Notes under the pieces: model-generated | Seen by the model: the letters and a program-made list of their open reading frames with translations, nothing else | Told to the model about the DNA's origin: nothing | Database searches by the model: none | Translations under genes and position numbers: made by a program | Assembly (NCBI GenBank): GCA_008704415.1 | Contig: VXIS01000088.1 | Coordinates: 62,001-126,000 of the forward strand | Direction of reading: 5' to 3' | Source of the DNA: Sphaerosporella brunnea | Lineage: Eukaryota > Ascomycota > Pezizomycetes > Pezizales > Pyronemataceae | Length of the DNA: 64,000 nt | Shown here: one piece after another, positions 1 through 10,229 of the stretch | Position numbering within the stretch: position 1 is the stretch's first letter | Layout: each line of letters begins with the position of its first letter

Positions 1-149
1 CACCCACCGATTCGAGCCCAACCCGAAAGGAGGCAACCACCCAGCCTTTCAGCTAGGTGCTGCACCCTGTGGTCTTTCCCACCACCCCCGCCTTCCTGCC
101 CTTGTCGATCATCCAGTCCGCCGCTGGATCTCATACATCGGTATCGGTC

Positions 150-3100
150 ATGGACATTGACGGCGACGAACTCAGCGGGTTCTTGGGATCGGGCGGCTAT
201 GTTACTACCTCTGATCTAGCAGCTGCTGCTGCTGCACGGTCGGCTGCCGAGGAGGTGGCGGCAGGAAACTCCGTGGTGGGAATGCAAGTGAACCGAGGTG
301 GAGGCTTCGGCCAGCCAGATGATACCAACAACGGTACCGGCATGGAAGGGATTGCAAGGCGCAGATCCTTGGCTAATGGATTTGGTCTGGACTACTTGTC
401 AATGGGCGACGAGGATTCTTTCTCTGCCATGGTATCTCCGACATACCCCCCGCCGCGGCTACAGCCAGGTGGTATCCCTACAACTTTGGAGGATGTCATG
501 GATATGACTGCGCCTGGCCCCCCATTGAATATGCTTGGCTTCGGTGCGATGCCTGCACCGGACATGCAGCATAGCATGTCTATGTTCTCAAATAGAACTT
601 CGACTCCGAGAGCCTCTATATCAAGTCCGGTTGACAGTGTCATGAACTCGATGCCGTCGAGTCCGTCGGTGAGCATCATGAGTCGGCAGCCACAACGGTC
701 GATGTCAGGCGCGTCCGATGTTACAATGCAGGGACACTCGCAGCCTGCGCTCGAACAATCTCAATTCGACCAGCCCTCGCGGTCCATCCCTGGTATGTAC
801 TGTTCGCGGGGCTTTTTCGTTACCTACGACAATGTCACTTACGGCTATCCAGACATGGTACCATCTAGTGAGCAGGCTCTAACAAATATTCACTCCAAAC
901 CAAGTCATTCCCAGATACCCGCGCCGTCGATCTTTCCCGAAAATATCTATTCCTCTAGTGGCTTCGACATGTTGGACATCTTGGTGACAATGACACCCAC
1001 TAGCAGCACCTGACCGTGTGCTGACTGTTGTTGATACAGAACCGTGTAGCCAACCGTCCCAATCCGGAAATCAACATTGGTGCGGTGGACATGTCTTGCG
1101 CATTCGTCGTAACCGACGTTCGCAAATTTGACAATCCTATCGTCTACTGCAGTGCCACGTTTGAGAGATTGACCGGATATACGAAACACGAGGTTCTGGG
1201 AAGAAACTGTCGATTTTTGCAAGCTCCAGATGGAAATATCAAGTCCGGGGATCGAAGGAAATATGTCGACGAAAATGCCGTCTACTATCTGAAGAACCAA
1301 ATTGCTGCACGGGCAGAGGCTCAAACCTCCCTAATCAACTATCGCAAGGGCGGACAATCGTTCACCAACCTGTTGACAATGATCCCCATCACCTACGACG
1401 ACAGCGAAGACATTGTCTACTTTGTTGGTTTCCAGGTTGACCTTGTCGACCAGCCCGGTGCCATGTTGAACAGGAACAGAGGTACGAATCCCATTCCCAA
1501 GTTTAAGATTTGTAATGATTTATCGGGCTGACGCCATAGATGAAGACGGTTCATTTGCCGTCAACTACCAGTACTCACAGATGCCTACATACATTCCTGC
1601 CCTCATCATGGACAATCACAGGCCCAAGTTGACAATGGGTCGGGATGATGTTTCGCAAGTACTGGCATCGTTCGGCAGTGGCGATTTCGAAACGCACTCC
1701 AAGCGGATTCTAGACAAAGTCCTGCTGGAGAATACGGATGATGTAGTACACGTCCTCTCGCTCAAAGGATTGTTTCTGTATTGCTCGCCCAGCATACGGA
1801 GAGTGTTGGAATACGAACCCCATGAGCTGGTTGGCACGAGCTTGTCCGGTGTTTGCCATCCTAGCGACATTGTTCCGGTTACTAGGGATCTCAAGGATAC
1901 CTCCAGTGGAACCAGCATAAATGTTGTCTTCAGGATTCGGAGAAAATTCAGCGGTTACACGTGGTTTGAGAGCCACGGTTGTCTCCACACGGAACAGGGT
2001 AAAGGGCGGAAGTGCATCATCTTGGTTGGGCGGGAGAGACCGGTGTATGTGTTGCGTTGGAAAGATGTTAATGCTGCGGGTGGAATTGGCGAGAATGAGC
2101 TTTGGACCAAGCTGTCGACAAGCGGGATGTTTCTACACGTTTCTTCCAACTCAAAAATGCTCCTGGACCGAGAAGCAGAGGATTTGGTGGGCACCAGCGT
2201 GCAGGCATTGATGCGTCCGGATTCAAAGAATGAGCTGAGCAAAGCATTGGAGGTGGCTAGGATGGGCAACAGAACGACAGTTCGGCATGAAATTCAGAAC
2301 AAGCGAGGTCAATTCTTGCAGGCTCTGACGACTTTGTTCCCTGGAGATGGGAATGAGCTCCGGCGCCCAACTTTCCTTATCGCCCAGACCAGGCTGCTAA
2401 AACATACCCGGGCGTCTGCTTCATCTGCGAGTCCTCAGCACAAAACCCCCATCGAAGCCACAAGCTCTCACTGCTCCACGCCGAGTGGATGGAGTGGCAA
2501 TACCCCATCCACGCAGCCGTCCACTGCCGAAGACAGGTCAAAGTCAAATTCCAGAGAAAACAGCGCGGAAACGCAAGGCGAAGACAACATGTTTGAGGAA
2601 CTCAAGACAACCCGGTCGACGAGCTGGCAGTTTGAGCTTCGGCAGATGCAAAGGACCAATAAGCGTTTGGTAGAAGAGCTCAGCGCGCTGTTGGCGTCTA
2701 AGAAAAAGCGGAAGCGCAGAAAGGGCGTGGACCAGCTCGAACGGGATTGCGCTAATTGTCACACGCGTGTGACTCCTGAATGGAGGAGAGGGCCCAGCGG
2801 CAAGAGGGATCTATGCAACAGCTGTGGCCTGCGATATGCTAAACTTGTGGGTACCCTCCTGCTTATCATCCATGGGGGTGTTAGGACAGAAATATTAATG
2901 GTTATAGCAAAAGGTTGGCCGGGGATCCTCCCGCACTGCGCCTTCAGACTCGGATAAGGGCAAGACCAGCCCACTGTCCCAAACAATGTCGGCATCATCA
3001 ATGGCCCCTTCTACCACTCTCTCCGCCACCGCACACCCGCATGGCAGTCCACCGGGAACTCAAACTCTTCAGTCTATCCAAGAGACCAGTGCTCCTACCA

Positions 3101-3576
3101 CGCCTCCAATGCAATCACAGCAACTGCAACAGCACCAACAGCTTCAACAACATCAACAGCAGCTCCAGGCGCAGCAGCGCCAGCAGCGCCAGCAGCGCCA
3201 GCAGCGCCAACACCAGCAGCAGCACCAGCAGCAGCTGCACCAGTCATACCAGTTGCAGCACGGTCAACATCAGATGGCCAAGGTCAATCCCATGAACAGT
3301 CCACCGATCTCGCCAACGACGAGTATGCCCCAAAGCATGGTGCCTATCCATATCCGAAGAGGTAGCTTGGGCTCCATCCCAACGCCTTTATCGCCCGAGC
3401 AGCAACACCAGATGCGGAAGTACAGCCACGGTTCTATTCCTCAACTACAAGGAGGAGCGTTCTCTAATATGGCGTATGGGAACGGCGCGATGATGATGCA
3501 GGGTATCCAAAGCACCGGTCATGCTCGCCAGAGTAACGGTACCGGTCCGAATGGAGACGGTGGCGGGATTGGTTAA
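150..3576 (+). CDS. wc-1: White Collar-1 blue-light receptor / GATA transcription factor
   Basis: Blue-light photoreceptor and GATA-type transcription factor; in fungi it works with WC-2 in the nucleus to drive light responses and the clock. Exons read as 150-983, 1040-1481, 1540-2846 and about 2914-3576, giving roughly 1081 aa. The LOV domain is in exon 2 with the flavin-binding motif GRNCRFLQAPDG (about 1199-1234), whose cysteine forms the photo-adduct. Two further PAS-like regions follow in exon 3 (about 1740-1980 and 2100-2390). A basic stretch KKKRKRRKG precedes a GATA zinc finger (about 2746-2846) with spacing C-X2-C-X18-C-X2-C. The C-terminus is glutamine-rich (about 3110-3260). The in-frame ATG at 150 is the first after a stop at 54-56; an upstream coding exon outside the window cannot be excluded. 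The acceptor of the last intron could be 2907 or 2913. Confidence 0.95.
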
Positions 3577-4887
3577 CGTCTGCTTTGGGTCAAAAAAAAA
3601 AATTGTGTTTTTTGCGTTTTGTTCCTGTGCATTTGAATTTCGGGAATATTTTCGGTTAGTTGGTTTTTCATGCATATCATGTTGCATTTTCATGGAGGTT
3701 TATCATTTTGTTGACACAGAGCCTTAATCTTTTGTTTTTATTTTTGACCTTGGTTTGATTGACATCTTATCCTGCCGTTACTGCATCTTTATATCCAACT
3801 GATACATGCGATCTGAACTATCGTTTTATGTCCTTTCTTTATTCCCCTATACCTTCATGGCTTTGGGTTTTTTTTTATATATATTCGGATTCAATTCTGT
3901 CTTTTCTCTGTCGCTTTGCGTGGGAGTTGCTGCTGTCGTGCAACAGTAACAGCAACACATCACTGGCCTGCTGGCTGGCATGAAACTTTAACTACCTTTT
4001 CGGGGAGGGATGCAAATTTGAGTTTTGTGTGTGCGTGTGTTTTTTTTTTTTTTTTTTCCTTTGCCATGCTGGTGCTTGGTGCAGTCGCTGCTGCTACGTG
4101 TTGCGGTTTAAATTGATTGCTTTGTCGTTGGTCATTGTTGAGATGGGCTAAGGCGTCCGGTCTTCTCGGGGTTTCCTCTTGTTTTTTCTTGTTCTTACTT
4201 GTTTCTGCTTAAGGGTGTGTGTGTGTGCTTGTAAGCTTTTGGCAGTGTTGTTGTTTTTGTTGCTCGCTTGATCTTGATATCATATCTTCTCTCTTTGGCA
4301 TGTGTTTGGTTTGGGTTATTATTCCCCCTTGATTGATTGGATGTGTATTGATGATATGACCAAAAATGGATGAGGGTTGGGTTGGGTTGGGTTGGGAATA
4401 TATTTCTCTACTGTCATGGATATGTATCGATCCAGAAAGTGTGCAATCGGTATCGATATGGCATCCGTTGGATTTGGAGGGGTGTGGTCATTTGAGCGGT
4501 TAGGAAGCTGAAGTCAAAAAAAGTAATCCAGTGATGAGCAGAGGCTGCGTGTGGTGAGATATCTATCCGGGGGCTGGGTGGGGGTGGTTGTGGTGGTGGG
4601 TGTGGTGATCCGACGGATTGATGGAATAGGACGGGCAGCTCCGGTGAATTTGAGTTCTTCCTTTCTCTTTCTGGGGCGGCTGGTGCTGCTGCTGCTGCTG
4701 GAGTTGATGCTTCCCCGCTGCAGGCCAAGCCTATCCCTGCAACGCCCACCAGGTTCCACCAACTGCAAACGCACTGCACCCGTCGCCGGTCGTCAGCTTT
4801 GGAGGCGCAGTGAGATCATGAGCGGGATATAAACCCTTCGCGGCAGTTTTTTCAGGATGGAAGAAAGAAAGAAAGAGAACATAGAAG

Positions 4888-4951
<64 letters not shown>

Positions 4952-5080
4952 GTCATCACGAGGAGCAGATTCCAAGGAGGACGAGGATATTCAAACACCC
5001 AGCCCAGCAGCGGTACCAGCAGCAGCAGTAACGTCGAAATTCCCGAGCACCCCCTTCCCCCCACGGCGCCAGTAGACTCA
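3577..5080. other. Intergenic region downstream of wc-1
   Basis: No convincing gene. It holds T-rich sequence expected of the wc-1 3' untranslated region, a (TTGGG)n run near 4375-4396, and the promoter and leader of the next gene, including a long CAT/TCA trinucleotide run. Confidence 0.6.
4887..4951. repeat. CAT/TCA trinucleotide microsatellite
   Basis: About 21 uninterrupted TCA/CAT units. One plus-strand frame from an ATG at 4857 would read as a serine run but stops at 5075; a minus frame reads as an aspartate run. Neither joins naturally to the gene that follows, so it is most likely leader or promoter DNA. Confidence 0.9.
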
Positions 5081-6266
5081 ATGGACGACCTGAACAGGCT
5101 TGCAGATTTCCCCTCAGCCAGACGTCCCGACTTTGAAAAGTCATTTGAGCGCCGAGGTTTGCTGCTATGGATCGTTCGCGTTCCCGAATCCAAAGGCAAG
5201 TTGTCTGGTTAACCCCCTCCCTCCTCTGTAATCCATACCATCACACACACCTGCTTTGTGTCCTGTGAGATGGCTCCACGTATCCCCCCCCCCCATGTTC
5301 TTACCCGTTCCCACATTCCACGTTCCACATCCCGCCTCCCCTCACCCCACTGCCACCCCGCTGATGAGGAGGCTGCCGTCCAGACATAATATTGACGCCC
5401 CTTCGGCCGGTGCGCGGCTCCAATGCGGCCACGGCTGCGGACATCGCCGCGTGCATGTACTATGTACACTTTGCATCGCAGCCTTCGGCGGCAAATCCAT
5501 TCCCGGCCGCCACGCTGATCCGCCGGGTTCCGGGCTCGGCTGATCAGTGGAATGTGGCAAATATCATTCCTGCGGCGGGGCAGGAGGGGGAGGTGATGAT
5601 TGAGATGCTAGGGGAGGGGTATCGGAAATTCCGAGCTGGTGCTGCTGCCCCACAGCAGAGAATAGAACGGAAACCTGTACCCGGTCCGACTCTCACGAGG
5701 ATTATGCATGTTGAGGGTGCGGGCCTGTGGGAGCGGATCAAGAGTCGCAGGCACAAGAGTGATACCGCCACCCCAACAACCGAGGGAGAGCCCGCAACGG
5801 CTGCTAGGAAGAAGAAGAAGCGCGATTATGTGTTCGATGGACTGTGGACCGATGCGGCGGGCGCTAGCTGCGGGAGATGTGAGTTCAAGGATGAAGGTGG
5901 TGGGAAGTACCTGAAGGTGCGTTTTCCTATCACTCACATCTTCTTCTTCTTCTCCTTTCCCAGATATTAACAATGAAAAAGTGCAAATACTATCCTGCCT
6001 CCTATTATTCATCCGCCTCTTCGGCGGAGAAGGAAAACTCGACGTTGCTCTCAGTCATTGAGTTTAAACCGTCAGCCATGGGGCATAAACGATCACTCTC
6101 GGCCCCTATAGACGACGAAAACAGTTTGAAAGCAAAGATGGGCATGATAGTTGTGCACGGTCCCGGGCAGGAGATGCTGGATCTTCTCATAGCCGCGAAT
6201 ATGGCTGCTTTTGTGAGGCGGTGGGATGGATGGGGAAGAGAAAGAGCTGCTCTTGGAGGATGGTAG
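5081..6266 (+). CDS. Unknown protein, at least three exons
   Basis: I do not recognise the family. A first exon begins at ATG 5081 with an acidic start and the segment FERRGLLLWIVRVPESK, ending near 5195. A second exon runs from about 5482 to 5916 and includes RVPGSADQWNVANIIPAA, MIEMLGEGYRKF and a YVFDGLWT...CGRC motif. A clear intron at 5917-5981 (GTGCGT...TTAACAA...AAG) joins LK to CKYYP, followed by a final exon to the stop at 6266 with GMIVVHGPGQEMLDLLIAANM. The junction between exons 1 and 2 is not settled: the frame needs a donor near 5194-5210 and no canonical GT matches the phase simply. No signal peptide or membrane segment is visible. A middle basic stretch KKKKR suggests nuclear or nucleic-acid association, which is inference only. 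Confidence 0.6.
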
Positions 6267-8230
6267 ATGATGGCAGGGTAGATGAAGATGGGAGGAAAGG
6301 AGCAGCAGGAGGAGAGGAAGTTATACTCCGCACATATACATGCCGTGACTGGTCCGATCTGTGATCTTACCGATTGCCTGCGTGATCGCAAGCCACCAAG
6401 CTTAAGGGGTGGTGGGGAGGGATTATGCAGCCGCCTGCCCTTTTTTTTTTGTCCTCGTGCAGGCGGAGTTATGGTGGTTCTGATTTTCTCTTCCTGGGCC
6501 GATCTGTGATGGGCAAATCCATCGAATATACGCTCCCTCGTGCCAGTCAGTACTTGGGTAAAATGTGTGCTCGCTCCCGTACCGGTATGGATAGCGGGAT
6601 CGAGGTCCATCGATCACGATGATCCAGTATGGGCTGTGCCTTGGATGGGATTGTTGCTATCCTAATCGGTAGGGGCTTGGGAGTGATAGGTATTGATGTT
6701 CCATCAGAATAATTTTGGCCACTGGGTTGGTGGTTTGATTCTTTTCTTTGGGGTCATGGATTATGACTCGGCTGGAAGCCCTGGGCAATCGTATCCCTGG
6801 GGTTCTATACCAGTAGCTAGACCTGTCACGGGAAATATACTGCCGGTCGGTGGTATACGTATTGGTTCCATCTCAGCGGAAAACAAAAGAGCTGCAGTAT
6901 AGGCATAGGACTAGAGGTGCGTCGAGTGATATTTTATGGAAATGTGGAAAAAAAAAGAAAAAAAAAACCTGAGATTTATTTCCCTCGGGGGGAAAAAAGA
7001 AAACGTACAATTTGAAGTGATCGATAAATCCATAGAATTTCAATAATTGTGGTGACATTGTGAAAATCGGGCGTTGTGGTGGAGTGAGGAGCTGGATTCG
7101 TGAAGCGAAGGCGTTGTCACGTCACTTTTGTATGGGGCCCCATACAAAATCTCGAGTTTCGAGCTTTCCCAATCACCTCTCAGCTCATTGCACCTTCAGA
7201 TTTTAAAAAATTTGAGCGCCCTTTCAGGAGGCGAAATTTCAGATAATTTCCAAGCTCGCCCTCAAAGGCTGAGTTTTTAAAACCAGAGGAAGGTGTTTTG
7301 TTGGGTAGCTGAACATGGCTACTTTGGCTGTAAAACGGCGGCAAAATCTTTTTGTCCCCTGACTGTAGGTATGCGGAAAGTGATTGTGATGGCATTCTTC
7401 GGCTGGGCTAAAGATTGGGTGTTAATGGGCCAAAACCACGTGCACAAGTTCATGGAGCGACAGTCGAGGACGTTTTTTACATGGTTTGGGAGCAGCGAAG
7501 TGGACAGCTGTCATTTCACCAGAACCTCTAAGGTGGCCCGTCGCTGCGATTCTGGAATGCATTGTCACTGAAGCTTCGGCCCTTAAGCTTGAAGTGATAT
7601 GCCTGACCACGGGATGAATTCCAATTCGTGTGGCTTGGTAGTTAGCTCTGCCGACAACCTTGACGGGCCGCCCAAGCTTCCTCGTGGGGGTTATTAATTG
7701 CCTTTTGCATTCAAGTCTCTGCAAATGAAAGACTTTGGTGGGAAACATACCTACTTTGGTAGCTAGAAGTATAGAGAGTACTTCGAGATGGAAATTCACT
7801 TGCGGGGAAAATGCATCGAAGAATTGGCTGTTGTTGTTGTTCTTGCTGTTGTCGTACCTTTTACCCTATATTCTCCAGGCACTGTGCTCTGTTTGTTTGG
7901 GCGTGTCGAAGTGATCTGCTACAACGCCTTCGCTTCCTTTCCCTTCACACCTTACAAGGCGCACCAACCAGCCACGGACCCCCAAAAAAAAAAAACAAAA
8001 AAACAAAACCACAGCCTTGCGTTTCTGTCAAGCCGATCTTCGTCACTCAATCCCTCCACTTACACACCGACCACCACACCCCACCTTCGCACCATCATCA
8101 TCACACGAATCAAATCAACAACAATCAACAACGCAAAGTGCGACACCCTCCGCTCCAACCCAATTCGCCAAACACTCAGCAGCGCTCTACAAGCTATTGA
8201 AATCTACCCGCGTCACACATAGACAACGCA
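6267..8230. other. Intergenic region with a dispersed repeat
   Basis: No gene seen. The main content is a repeat copy at about 7008-7370 that recurs near 54.15 kb. The region before 8230 is pyrimidine- and CA-rich, as expected for the leader of the next gene. Confidence 0.6.
7008..7370. repeat. Dispersed repeat, copy 1
   Basis: Directly repeated at about 54145-54470 in the same orientation, with roughly 90-95% identity by eye over most of its length. Both copies keep a minus-strand open frame containing NSAFE.ELGNYLKF and LLKGRSNF.KSEGAMSWEV. This copy carries extra bases around a perfect 24-bp palindrome (7126-7149) that copy 2 lacks. Origin unknown; no transposase motif seen. Confidence 0.85.
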
Positions 8231-9042
8231 ATGAGCTTCCCCAACAGTTCATCTGCTAGCTTCCAAGCAGTAGCCCAGCATCTTGGAAGCTCCTTCAGAA
8301 CTTTACGACCGCCCCCACCGAAACGGAAGCGCTCCAACAGCAAGGAGCTGGAGATCCCCGAGACCCCGTGTAGGAGCAATGTCGTCATTCCTTCTACGCC
8401 GGCAGAGAAGCTGGAGCTCACGGGGAGATTCAAGAACATGCAACTAGCCGACTCTGTGGTCGAGGAGACGGCGTTTGTGTTTGATGACGATGTCGACATG
8501 ATGATGATGGAGGGTTTGGAACGAAGGTCCGCTTTTAAGCGCAGGTGTGAAGGCGACAGGAATGATCTCGAGAGCGGCGACGGAATTGGAAGACTTGCCC
8601 CAAGGAAGCAGGTTAGAATTTCGCCTCCGGTGGACGAGGAAGAGACCGAAGAACCGCCTACGCCTACCCGCAGACGTCTCAGGTCACCGCCCCCGTCGGT
8701 TGAGATCCCGGAGGAGAATAAGCCCGAAGAGGATGAGGAGCTCTCGAGCGACCCCGACCAATACGGTATTGCCTATATCCCCACCGCGTCCCAGCGTTAT
8801 GCTAGGAGCCAGCGACGTATACAGCAGGTTTGTTTCCTTTCCAGCTGAGCTGGGAATTGGGCTGTAATCGCTGACTACCTGGCCAGATCAGGGAATACAA
8901 AACCCGCGAGAGTCGTGAGGCTAGGGAAAAGAGGTCCGCCGAGAGGAGACGCAGGAAGAGCCAGTCCCGTGCTGATGCTGCTCATGCGGCTGCCATGGCT
9001 AAATTCACCGCCAAGAAGAAGGCGGTTCGGTTCACTCTATGA
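8231..9042 (+). CDS. Small charged protein of unknown function, two exons
   Basis: Encodes 250 aa from exons 8231-8827 and 8887-9042; the intron is a standard GTTTGT...CCAG. The N-terminal half has PPPPKRKR, which resembles a nuclear localisation signal, and PSTPAEKLELTGRF; the middle is acidic and proline-rich with PPTPTRRRLRSPPPS, several SP/TP sites that could be phosphorylated; the C-terminus is a highly basic, probably helical stretch (REYKTRESREAREKRSAERR) ending in KKKAVRFTL. The layout suggests a nuclear protein, possibly chromatin or cell-cycle related, but I recognise no domain. The ATG at 8231 follows a CA-rich leader. It is convergent with COX20 on the other strand, 266 bp away. 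Confidence 0.7.
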
Positions 9043-9308
9043 TCCCACTAACGACATATTTACGAGCTCCATGACTTATTTGCTGCGGCTGGTTTGCTTC
9101 TTTGTTTGGCGTCTTTGGGTACTGGAATGGAATGGGAGTACGGTGTTATTGGAATCATTACTATTTGCTACCGACGCATGTGCATCGTTTGAGCTGTTAT
9201 TGTCTACAGTCTCGCTGAGAATTTGAGCCAGCACCGGGAAAAACTATGTATGTACAAGATAATATACAGTAAGCAAAACGGGAATTGAGCTTCATCTCGA
9301 ACGATACT

Positions 9309-9881
9309 TCACCAAGGCTTCCAGAACGATCCTTTTGCCGCCTCCGCTTCCTTTGCTGCCGCCGCTGCCGCCTCCTTGGCCGCCTTCCGCTCCGCCGCAA
9401 TCCTCTCTCGTTCCGCCTTCTTGGCCTCAATGATCATAGCTGCTTTCATCATTCCATCCTTCTCCAGTCTCCGCCGGTACATGCAGTACTCATAGCTCAC
9501 AACACTCGAAGTGATAAATCCTCCCACGGCCCAATTGCAGATCTGCGGTATGGATCCTGACGATCAATCCACCCCCGTAAGCAACCGCGTATCCCGGCTC
9601 CCGGGAGGGTGGGCACCTTTTGTGAAGAAGCGCAGTCCCGCGACCACGAAGGCAGCGTAAAAACCGTTCAGGTTTGCCTCTCGAAAGCAAGGGGTCAAGT
9701 GAACCTTCCTGAAGTCTTCGAGCTTGATCGTAGCGACCGCATCTTGCAGCGTGGGCACGGCTTCGCGCGTAAATTCGTTTGCTGGACCATCTGTGGTTGG
9801 CTCGAAGTAGCGTTTTGGCTCGTCGGTGGGAGGAGGAGTGGTGGCCGCGATGTCGCCAGACGGCGGTTGCGGTTTCGACAT
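9309..9881 (-). CDS. COX20: Cytochrome c oxidase assembly protein Cox20
   Basis: Probable chaperone of newly made Cox2 in the mitochondrial inner membrane. The 170-aa product comes from exons 9617-9881 and 9309-9556, joined across an intron at 9557-9616 so that FFTKG continues into SIPQICNWAVGGF. The family pattern is visible: a conserved CFREANLNGFYAAFVVAGLRFF first membrane segment (in parts), then NWAVGGFITSSVVSYEYC as the second, followed by the RRRLEKDGMMKAA motif and a charged, alanine-rich coiled tail ending at the stop. The first about 50 residues are proline/threonine-rich. It is divergent from POL2 with starts 348 bp apart. Assignment is by motif memory, but the two-helix plus YE-C-RRR pattern is distinctive. 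Confidence 0.85.
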
Positions 9882-10229
9882 CGTGATGGGAGGGTGATGA
9901 TATCACGGCGGGCCGCGGTGGGGCACAACTCAGCAGCTCCTTTCGCTCCTTTCGGGATGGACTTGTTTACTGGCGGGGGGTTCCGATGAGTCAGCACACC
10001 TGGTTCAACTTAACGCGCTTTTAGCGCGGCGCGTGATTCGTTCGTGTTTTTGGGGGGCTCGCGGTGAAGGGGTCGTGTTTTGTTCCTGGTTCCTGGATTT
10101 CTGAGATACACACCTTACAAATAACTTCTTCTTCTTCCTTCACACCTTGATACGAACACAAATACTGTGGATTAATTGAAGCAATCGTCGGCAACTCAAA
10201 TACGCCTTTGCCTTTCCACAACCCTTACG
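9882..10229. promoter_or_regulatory. Divergent promoter region between COX20 and POL2
   Basis: 348 bp between opposed start codons, with TTC-rich sequence before POL2. No specific factor site is claimed. Confidence 0.5.

Noticed and set aside
4793..4975. Minus-strand frame with a long aspartate run
   Set aside because: It is only the other strand of the TCA microsatellite.
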